Shown piece after piece: positions 1 through 9,296 of a DNA stretch of 64,000 bases. The first letter of the stretch is position 1; each line of letters begins with the position of its first letter. The position numbers were made by a program, and so were the translations under genes. The DNA lies in assembly GCF_001421015.2 (NCBI RefSeq), contig NZ_CP013023.1:848501-912500 (forward strand), given 5' to 3'. The stretch is from Paenibacillus bovis. GTDB lineage: Bacteria; Bacillota; Bacilli; Paenibacillales; Paenibacillaceae. A model generated the notes under the pieces. The model had not been told where the DNA came from. It did no database searches and saw nothing but the letters and a program-made list of their open reading frames with translations.

Positions 1-563
1 GTCATAAAAGGTATATACTAGAGGGAGAAGAACGAAAGGAACATGTCGGCTATAAATGTTCTATTCGTGAACGATGGTATAGAGTACCTTCTATATGGAT
101 ACCGGATGCCTTTTTCTTAAGGAGAAACTACCTCTATCCTAAATTTGTTTTAAATGAAGTTAATGCCGTTAGTACTGATACTATGCATAGAATAAGATTT
201 AAAGAAAATATTAATCCTAAACTAGCCGTTTTAGCTCATTACAATAGTATTTCTTTAGCTTTTACTGAAATAGAAGGAAGAAGCTACGGTGGAGGAGTAT
301 TAGAAATATTACCGGGAGAAGTAGAAAAGTTAACTCTTCCTAATCTATTTGCGCTTGAGATTGCTGATGCGCAAATTCAAGAAATAATTGATTCGTTAGA
401 AACATTTGTTCGAGAAAATGATGATATTTCTGCTTTTCTTCCAGAATTAGATAAAAAGATACTAGTTGATTTATTAAATATCCCTGAGGAAATCATTATA
501 TCTTTCAGAAAAATTTGGATTAAATTAAGAGAAAGAAGATTAAATAGAGGAAGTAAAAAATAA
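1..563 (+). CDS. C-terminal part of an adenine-specific DNA methyltransferase (partial, runs off left edge)
   Basis: The frame is open from the first base of the window, with the first full codon at base 3, so the 5' end lies outside. About 186 residues are visible. The stretch WYRVPSIWIPDAFFLRR, then YPKFVLNEVNAVSTDTMHRI and YGGGVLEILPGEVEKL, resembles the C-terminal target-recognition part of Eco57I/N6-adenine methyltransferases of restriction-modification systems. The catalytic NPPY and SAM-binding motifs would lie upstream and cannot be seen. The internal ATG at 183 is not a credible start because the conserved block begins before it. The gene is AT-rich, unlike most of the window, which fits horizontal transfer. 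It ends at a hairpin terminator. The family call is from recognised motifs; target sequence and partner nuclease are unknown. Confidence 0.72.
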   Translation, partial: HKRYILEGEERKEHVGYKCSIRERWYRVPSIWIPDAFFLRRNYLYPKFVLNEVNAVSTDTMHRIRFKENINPKLAVLAHYNSISLAFTEIEGRSYGGGVLEILPGEVEKLTLPNLFALEIADAQIQEIIDSLETFVRENDDISAFLPELDKKILVDLLNIPEEIIISFRKIWIKLRERRLNRGSKK

Positions 564-587
564 AAATTTAATGTTTGTAAATAAAAG

Positions 588-626
588 AAACATCCATTAT
601 CTTATTTAAGATCATGGATGTTTTTA
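588..626 (+). terminator. Rho-independent terminator after the methyltransferase
   Basis: Ten-bp perfect stem: AAACATCCAT at 588-597 pairs with ATGGATGTTT at 614-623, followed by a short T run. It sits 24 bases after the methyltransferase stop. Confidence 0.8.
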
Positions 627-1393
627 CTTCTATGGAATTATTAATCTAGCTACGATAGTGAGTTTCTAAACAATTCACATATATAGATTTCGAGTGCAAA
701 TATTTACTAGAGATTTAGTCGAGGCTTTCGTTTAAGCTCTTTACTGGCTGCTCTGGAAAATTCTTAAACTTTATGAGAAGTGCTTGAAGTAGAACTGTTC
801 GCATTCTTGCTTGGAATTACACTGCTAAGACAAATACAGATAGGTTAAGAAAGATACTGACACTGCAAAGAAGTGTAACATGCAACATAATTTTTTTTGG
901 TTTAATTTGATAGACGAGAAAAATTATATATTTTAATCGAAAAGTTTAATAAAATGTAATATGTTGTCACTATGATTTGAAATGAATATATTCAAACTTA
1001 AATAAATAAATTTTTATTTATTTAGTGTATCCTTTGGATACTCTAGTAAAATTTTTGAGTGTCAGCTTTTCTAATAGTTCTTCACGCTTTCGATGCTATG
1101 GCTTATACAACCGGTTTATAGTCAATTTTACAGTATTAATGAAAGCTAGTTAATGTAATTTTTGTAATTCGAAAAATGTATGGTCGAATACAAGGAACAT
1201 AACTGATCCGCAGCAGTTACATGAGAATATATTTATAGTAAAGCCATAGAAAGTCATGAAATATCGATCTGAGTTTGCCATAGCCCCAATCTATAACCAG
1301 ATATGCCTTTTAAGCTTACGTAAAAACCATCTCCCTCGTGCTACAATCAAGCTACTATAACCAAGCACAATCCACACCAAGGGGGACTTTCCA
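627..1393. other. AT-rich gene-free stretch
   Basis: About 770 bases with no convincing reading frame on either strand and many stops. A 12-bp A/T palindrome lies at 1000-1023. The last bases hold the strong ribosome binding site AAGGGGGAC (1379-1387) of the next gene. I see no SAM riboswitch or T-box motif before the MetE-like gene. It may be the decayed edge of the island that carried the methyltransferase; that is inference. Confidence 0.5.
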
Positions 1394-2554
1394 ATGAGTG
1401 ATAAATTTCAAATCGTAGGCAGTTTGCTACGTCCAGCGGAACTGCTAAAATATAAAACGCAAATCGAACACCGTGACGATATCCAGTACCCGTTCTACCA
1501 GGAATTCGATGGTTACCAAGAGTGCGAACACCGCGCGATCCAGTCCGTTGTCGAAAAAGAAATCCAGCATGATCTGTCGATCATCACCGACGGTGAGTAT
1601 TCCAAGTCGATGTGGCATCTGGACTTTGTCTGGGGATTCCAAGGGATCGAGCGCTATATCGCAGATCACGGCTACTTCTTCCGCGATACAGACGGCAGTT
1701 CCAAATACGAGACACGCAAAGACATCGGTCTGCGTATCACAGGTGAACTGGGCGGCAAAAATCACCACTTTATCGAAGTATTCAAAAAGCTGAAAGACCA
1801 AGCAGGTGATCGGGAGACGAAGCTGTGTGTCCCTTCTCCATCTCACATTTTCGGAGAGCTGTCCTGGTCGGATAACATCGGTGGCACGGATGCAGTGTAC
1901 CAGACGCAGCAAGAGCTGAAAGCAGGTCTGGTCAAAGCGTACAAAGAATTCGTCGAGGAGTTTGCTGCAGCAGGCGGTAAGATTCTGCAATTCGACGATT
2001 GTCTGTGGGAGCTATTTGCAGATGACAATCCGAACTCTCCATACACTGGCGAGAATATCGATCAGGAGCAGGTACAGACGCTGGCAGCGGAATTTATTGA
2101 TATTAGCAATATCATTATCGATTACGGTCACAGCCTCGGTCTGAAAATGTGGACACACAACTGCCGTGGTAACTACGATTCTCGCAACATGGGCGGCGGC
2201 TCTTATGTGAAGATCGCCAACCTGTTCTTGAAGCAGCTGAAATACGACCGTTTCTTCCTGGAGTGGGATGACGATCGTGCAGGTTCGCTGGAAGCACTGG
2301 CTGTATTCAAAGACAAGCCGGAAACAGAAGTTGTACTGGGTCTGCTGTCTTCCAAGACCAGCACGCTGGATGATGAAGAGCGCGTACTGCGTCTGTTGGA
2401 TGAAGCGTCTACTATTATCGACAAGGACCGTCTGTTGCTGTCTCACCAGTGCGGCTTTGCTTCCTGTGATGGGGGGAATGAGCTAACAGAAGACGAGCAG
2501 TGGGCGAAAATTGATCAAGGGCAGCGGATCGCCAAGCAGTATTGGGCGAAGTAA
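1394..2554 (+). CDS. MetE-like cobalamin-independent methionine synthase family protein (YxjG/YxjH type)
   Basis: The 386-residue protein matches the C-terminal catalytic barrel of MetE in length and motifs, like the stand-alone B. subtilis YxjG/YxjH proteins (about 380 residues). Visible family motifs are an early SLLRP, ITDGEYSKSMWHLDF, QFDDC in mid-protein, HNCRGN and SHQCGFAS near the end. The His and Cys of HNC and the Cys of HQCGF are the expected zinc ligands that activate the thiol substrate. It lacks the MetE N-terminal half, so it probably uses a different methyl donor from folate MetE or serves methionine salvage; the substrate cannot be read from sequence. The start has a strong ribosome binding site at 1379-1387. 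It is monocistronic and closed by its own terminator. Confidence 0.88.
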   Translation: MSDKFQIVGSLLRPAELLKYKTQIEHRDDIQYPFYQEFDGYQECEHRAIQSVVEKEIQHDLSIITDGEYSKSMWHLDFVWGFQGIERYIADHGYFFRDTDGSSKYETRKDIGLRITGELGGKNHHFIEVFKKLKDQAGDRETKLCVPSPSHIFGELSWSDNIGGTDAVYQTQQELKAGLVKAYKEFVEEFAAAGGKILQFDDCLWELFADDNPNSPYTGENIDQEQVQTLAAEFIDISNIIIDYGHSLGLKMWTHNCRGNYDSRNMGGGSYVKIANLFLKQLKYDRFFLEWDDDRAGSLEALAVFKDKPETEVVLGLLSSKTSTLDDEERVLRLLDEASTIIDKDRLLLSHQCGFASCDGGNELTEDEQWAKIDQGQRIAKQYWAK

Positions 2555-2584
2555 TCTCCGTTTCTCTATAAGCCATAACAGAAG

Positions 2585-2610
2585 CAGACACCTCGAGGTG
2601 TCTGTTTTTT
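2585..2610 (+). terminator. Rho-independent terminator after the MetE-like gene
   Basis: Perfect palindrome, CAGACACC (2585-2592) and GGTGTCTG (2597-2604) around TCGA, followed by six T. Confidence 0.9.
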
Positions 2611-2815
2611 ATTGTCATTCCGTTCTGCTGATAGTTGGTATAGTTACAGACTAATTTCTAGCGATATTACACACATATCTGAATCAACAGAAGTACCTTT
2701 GGTTGTTTGCTGCACAAGATTTTGTTATTTACTATCTATTGCTTAGAAATCGCTGCTTCATTAAAGGAAATATCGAGCAGCCTGTGGAATACCCCAGTAT
2801 ATGGAGGATGATTAC

Positions 2816-4312
2816 ATGAATGTAGAAAAATGGATCGTTGAAGCAGGTATTCAAACCTTACAGCAAGCCATGGAGTCAGGAGAAGCAAGTTCGGAAGAGA
2901 TCGTTCAAGCGTACATACATAGAATTCATACTTTTGACGGTAAAATAAGATCTGTTCTAGAGATCAATCCAGAAGCAATAGAGATTGCCAGATCGCTGGA
3001 TATAGAGAGAAAAGAAAAAGGCAGCAGAGGACCGCTGCATGGTATTCCTATCCTGCTCAAAGATAATATCGATACCGCTGATCAGATGCATACGAGTGCG
3101 GGATCAATAACGCTGGAGCATTCTTTGGCGCAGCAAGATGCTGTCGTTGCCGACAAGCTTCGGGCTGTTGGTGCGATTCTGCTGGGCAAGACGAATATGA
3201 CGGAATGGGCTGGCTTTATGTCTGTCGATATCTGGGCGGGATACAGTTCACGCGGTGGACTGACACTGAATCCGTATGGACCGGGTGAGCTGTTCGTAGG
3301 TGGCTCCAGCTCTGGATCGGCAGTAGCTGTTGCCGCGAATTTTGGCGCAGCAGCGATTGGTACGGAGACAGCCGGGTCTATTATCGGTCCAGCCAGTCAG
3401 AATAATGTAGTTGGTATCAAGCCTACTGTCGGTCTGATTCGCCAGGATGGAATCATCCCTATCGCCTTCAGCCAGGATTCGGTAGGCCCGATAGCACGGA
3501 CAGTCACGGATGCGGCAATTTTGCTGGAGGTGCTGGAGGAGAGAGGGGTACAGCAGTGGCACGGTACTCATGGTACCAAGGATATGGATGGGAGCTATAT
3601 CTCGTCTCTGGATACAGCCTTTCTGAAGCAGGCTAGAATCGGTATCCCCCGGTATTATTATCAGCATCTCGATAAAGACAGATTGGAAGTCATCGAAGCA
3701 GCTATACACGTACTTCGCCAGCAAGGTGCGACGATTATCGATCCGGTACATCTTCCCTGTGAAGATGCCCACTGGGATGCGAACGTAATGCGTTATGAAT
3801 TCAAGTATGCACTGAATAACTACTTAAGCCGGTTGGCTGAACATATTCCTGTTCACTCTTTGGCCGAAGTGATTGCTTTTAATGAACAACATGCAGAGAA
3901 GACATTGAAGTACGGTCAGGGGACATTGATGTGGGCGGAAGAAACCAGCGGTACCCTGACCGAACAGGAATATCTGGACAGTTTGAGTTATAACAGAGAA
4001 ATGGCTGGAGAAAAAGGAATTGATTATGCGCTGAATCAGCATAAGCTGGATGCCCTTCTTTTTCTCGGCGGTGAGGGTGGATCTGATCTGGCTGCCCGAG
4101 CGGGATATCCGATTATTACAGTTCCGGGAGGATATGCGGAAGAAGGAGTAATTGCGCCCGGTGGTTATATTACGAAGGGACCGCAAGGGATATCTTTTGT
4201 GGGCACAGCATGGAGTGAGCCGGCTTTGATCAGAATTGCATTTGGGTTTGAGCAGGCTACGGAGCACCGGGTAGCACCAGAAATAATATTTAATAAATTT
4301 ACTACAATGTGA
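2816..4312 (+). CDS. Amidase signature (AS) family amidase
   Basis: The protein has 498 residues from ATG 2816. That start is preferred over ATG 2801 because the ribosome binding site GGAGGA (2803-2808) lies seven bases before 2816. The family triad is visible: Lys in PILLKDNID, the cis-Ser in GGSSSGSA, and the nucleophilic Ser in GTETAGSI. LHGIPILLKDN and GKTNMTEWA are typical AS-family segments. Members hydrolyse amide bonds in the cytoplasm. The length fits stand-alone amidases rather than GatA, and no gatB or gatC lies nearby, so a tRNA-amidation role is unlikely. Substrate is unknown. The stop is followed immediately by an AT-rich gene of different character. Confidence 0.88.
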   Translation: MNVEKWIVEAGIQTLQQAMESGEASSEEIVQAYIHRIHTFDGKIRSVLEINPEAIEIARSLDIERKEKGSRGPLHGIPILLKDNIDTADQMHTSAGSITLEHSLAQQDAVVADKLRAVGAILLGKTNMTEWAGFMSVDIWAGYSSRGGLTLNPYGPGELFVGGSSSGSAVAVAANFGAAAIGTETAGSIIGPASQNNVVGIKPTVGLIRQDGIIPIAFSQDSVGPIARTVTDAAILLEVLEERGVQQWHGTHGTKDMDGSYISSLDTAFLKQARIGIPRYYYQHLDKDRLEVIEAAIHVLRQQGATIIDPVHLPCEDAHWDANVMRYEFKYALNNYLSRLAEHIPVHSLAEVIAFNEQHAEKTLKYGQGTLMWAEETSGTLTEQEYLDSLSYNREMAGEKGIDYALNQHKLDALLFLGGEGGSDLAARAGYPIITVPGGYAEEGVIAPGGYITKGPQGISFVGTAWSEPALIRIAFGFEQATEHRVAPEIIFNKFTTM

Positions 4313-4464
4313 AAAAAGTGAGTCTAAATCAAATAGTCCATTTGTATCATAAAATTTATTTATTTTCCTTTAATTGGATGTATAATCAATATGGTAATAA
4401 TAGTTCCAAAGTCATTGAAAAGTATAAACAAGATACGAAGCTTAGTTTGGAAGGGGTAATTATT

Positions 4465-6057
4465 TTGGCAAGGAAAAGTAGTTTTATGGTTCAGATGGCA
4501 AGAGAAGCTGCAAGACAGGCTAGAATAAATGAAGCAGAGAGAAAGCGCCAGGAACGTGAGCGAATTAGATTATTAAAAGAGCAGCAAAGGCAGCAAATCC
4601 AATTTGAAAAAGAAGAAAAAATGTTGTATATCGAAAGTAGAATAAAAGAAACGGAAGATCTTAACTATGATCTGAAAGAACAAATACATCATTTAAACAT
4701 AATCCTAGATCAAAGCTTGCAAGTAAACAATATTATTTCATTCGCATCTTTAAAGAGTAAAAAGAAATTCAAAAGCTTTAGTGTACCTAATGAAATAACT
4801 GTACCAACAATTGAACCGGCATTTGAAAGCTATAGCAGCCAAGTTAAATCGCGGAAATTTTTGCAAAAAATCATACCTATTTTGGAGAAAAGATACCAAA
4901 AGGCTATGTTAGAAGCTAAAGAGCAATTTGAGAATGACTTTGCAAGCTATGAAAAGTTAGAGCGAGAACGGATATCCAAACTAAATACGCTAAAAGCAAA
5001 ATATGAAAAAGAAAAATCTGAATTTGAAATGGAGATAAAAAACAATAATCTTGAAATTGATGAGTTCGAAAGAAATTATCGTAATGGCGAGAGTGAGGCA
5101 GTAATTGCCTATAATAATATCGTATTGGAACGTTCTAAGTATCTTGCTGAATTTCCTCAACAATTTCGCTTAGCCTATCTTCCCAACTCAAAAGAGTTAG
5201 TCATTGATTATGAGATACCAAACAAGGATATAGTTCCGCCTGTAGCAGAATATAAGTATATAAAAACTAGAGACGAGATAAGTGAAAAACTTAGAAAGGA
5301 TCAAGAGATTAAGAACATATACTCTGATGTTGTTGCAAGTATAGCGTTACGAACGCTTTACGAAATATTTGATGCAGATCAAGCAAACAATATTGATGTG
5401 ATTGTATTTAGTGGATATGTGCATTCAATAGATCCTGCTACAGGAAAAGATATTGCACCATATCTTATTTCAACTCGAGTAGTAAAAGAAGTATTTAAAG
5501 AGCTTGATTTAAACAGAGTAGAAAAATCAGTATGTTTGCGAAATTTGGGAGCGCAGGTATCGCCACGACCTGCGGAGTTACAAGCTGTAAAACCGATTTT
5601 AGAGTTTAATATGGTTGATAAACGTTTTGTTGATCATGAGAGCATGCTAGACTCTTTGCAAAGTTTGCCTAATTTGATGGATTTAAACCCATACGAATTT
5701 GAAAAATTGGTTACAGACTTATTTGCAAGAATGGGCTTGGATGCAAAATTGACACGTTCATCGAAAGATGGTGGGGTTGATTGTGTTGCGTTTGATACTC
5801 GACCAATAGTGGGTGGTAAGGTGGTTATACAAGCTAAACGCTATAAAAATACTGTAGGTGTTTCGTCTGTAAGAGATTTATATGGAACTATGATGAATGA
5901 AGGTGCTAACAAAGGGATTTTGGTAACTACTAAAAGTTATGGGCCAGACGCATACGAGTTCGCCAAAGATAAACCGATTGAGTTAATTGATGGTGGAGGT
6001 TTACTTTATTTATTAGAACAAAATGGGATTAAAGCCCGAATTATTTTTGAACAGTGA
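4465..6057 (+). CDS. Mrr-like restriction endonuclease with long N-terminal coiled coil
   Basis: The protein has 530 residues. I chose TTG 4465, with GGAAGGGG at 4449-4456 eight bases upstream, over the in-frame ATG at 4309, whose extra 52 residues look non-homologous and overlap the amidase stop. Residues about 15-110 and 140-220 are rich in K, E, R and Q and read as coiled coil. The last 120 residues form an Mrr-type PD-(D/E)XK nuclease: the fold entry LNPYEFEKLVTDLFARMG, then D439 in GGVDC and Q456-A-K458 in QAKRYK, the QxK variant common in Mrr proteins. Such proteins cleave DNA, often modified DNA. The gene is much more AT-rich than its neighbours, a sign of transfer. It has its own terminator and no methyltransferase beside it, which fits a modification-dependent enzyme (inference). 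Confidence 0.82.
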   Translation: MARKSSFMVQMAREAARQARINEAERKRQERERIRLLKEQQRQQIQFEKEEKMLYIESRIKETEDLNYDLKEQIHHLNIILDQSLQVNNIISFASLKSKKKFKSFSVPNEITVPTIEPAFESYSSQVKSRKFLQKIIPILEKRYQKAMLEAKEQFENDFASYEKLERERISKLNTLKAKYEKEKSEFEMEIKNNNLEIDEFERNYRNGESEAVIAYNNIVLERSKYLAEFPQQFRLAYLPNSKELVIDYEIPNKDIVPPVAEYKYIKTRDEISEKLRKDQEIKNIYSDVVASIALRTLYEIFDADQANNIDVIVFSGYVHSIDPATGKDIAPYLISTRVVKEVFKELDLNRVEKSVCLRNLGAQVSPRPAELQAVKPILEFNMVDKRFVDHESMLDSLQSLPNLMDLNPYEFEKLVTDLFARMGLDAKLTRSSKDGGVDCVAFDTRPIVGGKVVIQAKRYKNTVGVSSVRDLYGTMMNEGANKGILVTTKSYGPDAYEFAKDKPIELIDGGGLLYLLEQNGIKARIIFEQ

Positions 6058-6076
6058 TTTAGTATAGGAAAGACAT

Positions 6077-6104
6077 AAACCGCTTATGAGGCGGTTTTTC
6101 TTTT
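6077..6104 (+). terminator. Rho-independent terminator after the Mrr-like gene
   Basis: AAACCGC (6077-6083) pairs with GCGGTTT (6091-6097), followed by a T-rich tract. Confidence 0.85.
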
Positions 6105-6436
6105 ATTTATTCGCGTCATATATAACTTGTAACTGCTTGAAAGCTTTATTTCTTAAATCATAAGTATACATTGAAAGATAAGTAAGCCATATTCGCATTC
6201 AATACTACGGATAATAAGCTGATATTTTAGCTACCTAGTGTTCTAAGTTGATAAGCATGAGCGAGTAAATGATAGTCAGAAGTATTTGCATAGTTGTGAT
6301 TGATAGTTCTTTCTAATAATTCGGGGTGAATAACGACTTTATCGGACTTGAGTGATACTGCTCCTAGCAAACTTTGTATCGTGTAGAGCAGTCATTTATA
6401 ATAGTAAGCTATGATGTACTGCGACAGGAGGAAGCA
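6105..6436. other. AT-rich intergenic region upstream of the mechanosensitive channel gene
   Basis: About 330 bases with no credible gene. The ribosome binding site CAGGAGG (6426-6432 region) of the next gene lies at the right end. I see no clear promoter or structured RNA. Confidence 0.4.
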
Positions 6437-7681
6437 ATGGAATTTATCAAACAACAACTGGAAGGATTAGGGCTAAACGGTCTTACCAAAATCTATGCAG
6501 CGAATATTATTATGGTGCTGTTTATAGCCCTACTCTGCATCCTGGCTAATTTTATTACCAAAAAAATCGTACTGCGTACGATTATTCATATCGTCAACAA
6601 CAACCGATACACCTGGGACAATATCATCGTCGAGAAAAGGGTATTCCACAATCTCTCCCATCTCGTGCCGGCCATCATCATCTATTTCTCTGCGCCGATT
6701 TTCCCGTTGTATCAGGTACTGATCGAGAAGGCTGCCATGACGTATATGATCATCATTATGATCACTGTTGTGAATGCGCTGCTGAATGCATTTGAGACGA
6801 TTTATCGTTCTTTTGAAATCTCCAAGATTCGGCCGATCAAAGGGTATATTCAGGTCGTGAAGATCGTTATGTTCATTATTGGGGGTATTGTGGTAATCTC
6901 CAATCTGATCGGTCAGAATCCGCTCATTATTCTGAGTGGTCTGGGCGCGCTATCCGCCGTGCTTATGCTGATTTTTAAGGATTCTATCCTTGGGCTCGTA
7001 GCGGGGATTCAGTTATCTTCCAATGATATGGTACGTGTCGGTGACTGGATCGAGATGCCTAAATACGATGCAGATGGCGACGTTATCGATATTACACTGA
7101 ACACGGTCAAAGTCATGAATTTTGACAAAACGATTACGATGATCCCAAGCTATGCTCTGATCTCGGATTCATTCAAAAACTGGCGAGGCATGCAGGTGTC
7201 AGGCGGACGCCGAATCAAGCGCAGCGTTCATATCGATACAAGCAGCATCCGCTTTTGCAGTGATGAGATGATCGCGGAATTCCGCAAGATTCATTATTTG
7301 GCGGATTATATTACGGTCCGCTTGGAAGAGATTAATGCCTACAACGCAGAGCACCAGATTAACAGGGACAGCAATGTCAATGGCAGACAGCTGACCAATA
7401 TTGGCGTATTCCGTGAGTATATTCATCAGTACCTGAGGAATCATCCGCAGATTCATAAGGATATGACTCTGATTGTCCGGCAGCTGGCTCCAGGGGATAA
7501 CGGCCTTCCGCTGGAGATCTATGCTTTTAGTAACGATACTACCTGGAGCATTTATGAAAAGCTGCAGGCAGATATTTTCGACCATATCTTTGCGGTAGCG
7601 CCGACTTTTGGACTGCGTCCTTTCCAGAATCCGACGGGGCATGATATTGTGCAATTGAAGGAAAACAAGCTGCTACCCTAA
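6437..7681 (+). CDS. MscS-family mechanosensitive ion channel, YbdG type
   Basis: The protein has 414 residues, matching E. coli YbdG (about 415). ATG 6437 is chosen because CAGGAGG lies just upstream; the longer ATG 6374 frame has no such site. Four to five hydrophobic segments fill residues about 18-185, followed by the pore-lining MscS helix region (IILSGLGALSAVLMLIFKDS) and the beta domain. VGDWIEMPKYDADGDVIDI and NFDKTITMIPSYALI with SFKNWRGM are characteristic of the YbdG subgroup. It would sit in the cytoplasmic membrane and open on hypo-osmotic stretch. The gene is alone, with a terminator downstream. Confidence 0.87.
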   Translation: MEFIKQQLEGLGLNGLTKIYAANIIMVLFIALLCILANFITKKIVLRTIIHIVNNNRYTWDNIIVEKRVFHNLSHLVPAIIIYFSAPIFPLYQVLIEKAAMTYMIIIMITVVNALLNAFETIYRSFEISKIRPIKGYIQVVKIVMFIIGGIVVISNLIGQNPLIILSGLGALSAVLMLIFKDSILGLVAGIQLSSNDMVRVGDWIEMPKYDADGDVIDITLNTVKVMNFDKTITMIPSYALISDSFKNWRGMQVSGGRRIKRSVHIDTSSIRFCSDEMIAEFRKIHYLADYITVRLEEINAYNAEHQINRDSNVNGRQLTNIGVFREYIHQYLRNHPQIHKDMTLIVRQLAPGDNGLPLEIYAFSNDTTWSIYEKLQADIFDHIFAVAPTFGLRPFQNPTGHDIVQLKENKLLP

Positions 7682-7772
7682 GGATGAACAGATACCATTT
7701 GAGTGACGGGTAATGATTATTTGCCTATGCGTCTCAATCGTATAGAATAATCCGCGCAATAGATCCAAATCA

Positions 7773-7807
7773 AAAGTGCAGCATGATAGATGCTGTGCTT
7801 TTTTTGT
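7773..7807 (+). terminator. Rho-independent terminator after the mechanosensitive channel gene
   Basis: AAAGTGCAGCAT (from 7773) pairs, with two G-T wobbles, with ATGCTGTGCTTT around GATAG, followed by seven T. Confidence 0.8.
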
Positions 7808-8103
7808 ACGGAAATTTGTGGTCTGGAAATGTACTTATTTAAAAATGCACAGGTTTAAAAATATAGGGGTCTGAAAAAACAATGAGCCGGAGATCATGAA
7901 CAGCGGTATACACAGAGGAAGCTCTACCATGATCTGAATCCGATCGGACCAGTGCTTTTTGGTCTAGATTATCATAGCGGGATGATGCTAAAACTGATAT
8001 TTGGCTTTCTGTGATCAATGATATAGAGATAGTCACTGTAAATTTTAAATAATAAAATATACTGGAATGAATTCCATAAGAATCAACAAGGGGGAATAGA
8101 GGT
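7808..8103. other. Intergenic region with no gene found
   Basis: About 300 bases. A 65-codon minus-strand frame (7839-8036) has no ribosome binding site and no recognisable features. The right end becomes AT-rich and carries AAGGGGG before the next start, so it probably holds that gene's promoter. Confidence 0.35.
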
Positions 8104-8322
8104 ATGTCGATCAGTCGCGGATACGTATCCCAGGATTATGTTATTCAGCAGGTTATAGCAAATTTTGCTTCTCGGGTATTATGGAGTGAAGGACGGCCAT
8201 GTCTGGAATATGCCAGCTCGGAGCAGCTGGATGAGATTACGCATTATGTACGCAGTGAATTTGATTGGGAGCTGTATGATGTGTTTTTTACCGCACTGGA
8301 AGCTTTGCCGGAAGAGCATTGA
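8104..8322 (+). CDS. Small acidic protein of unknown function
   Basis: The protein has 72 residues, preceded by AAGGGGGAATAGAGGT, a good ribosome binding site. No domain is recognised. The sequence is soluble, acidic toward the end and predicted helical (SSEQLDEITHYVRSEFDWEL). It lies 86 bases before another unknown gene on the same strand; the two may be co-transcribed. The main support for its reality is the ribosome binding site and ordinary codon use. Confidence 0.6.
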   Translation: MSISRGYVSQDYVIQQVIANFASRVLWSEGRPCLEYASSEQLDEITHYVRSEFDWELYDVFFTALEALPEEH

Positions 8323-8408
8323 TTGATTATAATGGGCAATTAATTTTCCGGTAATCGGTACCCTATACAGGCTAACTATAGATTGGACAATGAAAGGAGG
8401 AAGACAGG

Positions 8409-9065
8409 ATGTCGCTGAACAAAATAAATATAACTCTGGACAATAATCATATCGGGCAGCTGGGTGGGGGTGCCTGGCTGAATAGCATTGCAGCATGGCC
8501 AGTAGATGAGGAGACTGGAGAGCTGCTGCTACCGCTGGTGAGTTTTGAAGCAGCCTTTTTCCCTGTGCCCCAGATTCCCCCGAGCTCTATGATGACGGTA
8601 TTCGTACCGGGGCAGCCGAACGGGCTGCTCACTGGAGAAAGAAAAGAGCGAATGAGTCACAACTCCAATACAGCTACCCTGAATCCGGCCCGGCTCTCTA
8701 CCAGAATGATTCTTCACCACAAAGGAAGCGAGGAGCTGCATCCTCCTTCTGCCAAAATGCTGCCAAAAGGCTATCTGTCTCTGGAACCAATGAGCGATAA
8801 AGAGCTGGATCAGGAGAATAAGCATTCTTTTAACGGACTGCCTGTCTCCAAGCAAATGGGCAGAGCGTACTGGTTGCAGGAAATGATCCGGATCAGCCCA
8901 CGCTATCATCTGCTATGTCAGCTGAGTGAGCAGGAGCTTGTTAACTTTGATCCTTCTTATCAGGGAATACTGCATCAGGGATTGGGTTATGTTTTTCTCG
9001 ATTACCGAATCAAAACATTACAGGATGGAGATGCAGCAGGATTTTTCTTTATCCAGCATAGATAA
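8409..9065 (+). CDS. Hypothetical protein, weakly YwqG/DUF1963-like
   Basis: The protein has 218 residues with ribosome binding site AAAGGAGGA just upstream of ATG 8409. The N-terminal IGQLGGGAWL and PLVSFEAAFFPVPQIPPSS, and the C-terminal GLGYVFLDYRI with DGDAAGFFFIQH, are reminiscent of DUF1963/YwqG-like proteins, in which similar strands form a beta fold. The resemblance is weak and by eye. No signal peptide or membrane segment is visible. It follows the 72-residue gene on the same strand. Confidence 0.6.
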   Translation: MSLNKINITLDNNHIGQLGGGAWLNSIAAWPVDEETGELLLPLVSFEAAFFPVPQIPPSSMMTVFVPGQPNGLLTGERKERMSHNSNTATLNPARLSTRMILHHKGSEELHPPSAKMLPKGYLSLEPMSDKELDQENKHSFNGLPVSKQMGRAYWLQEMIRISPRYHLLCQLSEQELVNFDPSYQGILHQGLGYVFLDYRIKTLQDGDAAGFFFIQHR

Positions 9066-9158
9066 TTCGGGGATGGTGATTTTTCATTTCATTCGTGGAT
9101 GATGTTCGCTGGGCTGGCTTAGTCCACATCAAATATCCTGCCATATTACAACTACTTC

Positions 9159-9179
9159 ATGTAACTATGATTGTTACAT
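9159..9179. promoter_or_regulatory. Inverted repeat, possible operator
   Basis: ATGTAAC and GTTACAT are perfect 7-bp arms around a 7-base spacer. It lies between the 218-residue gene and the pspA promoter and has no T run, so it is not a terminator. No regulator is assigned. Confidence 0.35.
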
Positions 9180-9232
9180 CATAAACATGTGTTAAGTATT
9201 CCATTTAAATCACTTGGAAAGGAGATAATATC

Positions 9233-9295
9233 GTGCTTTTTATTATCAAAATTGTTCCTATCCAGCGGGATCGATTAAAGCAACTTATACCATAG
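9233..9295 (+). CDS. Possible 20-residue small protein or leader peptide
   Basis: A GTG codon follows a near-ideal ribosome binding site (GGAAAGGAGATAATATC). It opens a 20-codon frame, hydrophobic then basic (MLFIIKIVPIQRDRLKQLIP), ending in TAG at 9293-9295. It stops at the start of the ECF-like promoter of pspA, so it would be a separate upstream transcript. It may be a tiny membrane-associated peptide or a decayed gene remnant. There is no homology evidence. Confidence 0.3.
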   Translation: MLFIIKIVPIQRDRLKQLIP

Positions 9296-9296
9296 C

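Noticed and set aside
1200-1393. SAM riboswitch (S-box) before the MetE-like gene
   Set aside because: I could not find the S-box core motifs or an antiterminator/terminator pair.
1445-1990. 181-codon minus-strand frame opposite the MetE-like gene
   Set aside because: Antisense shadow of a well-supported gene; no ribosome binding site and Cys/Phe-rich shadow composition.
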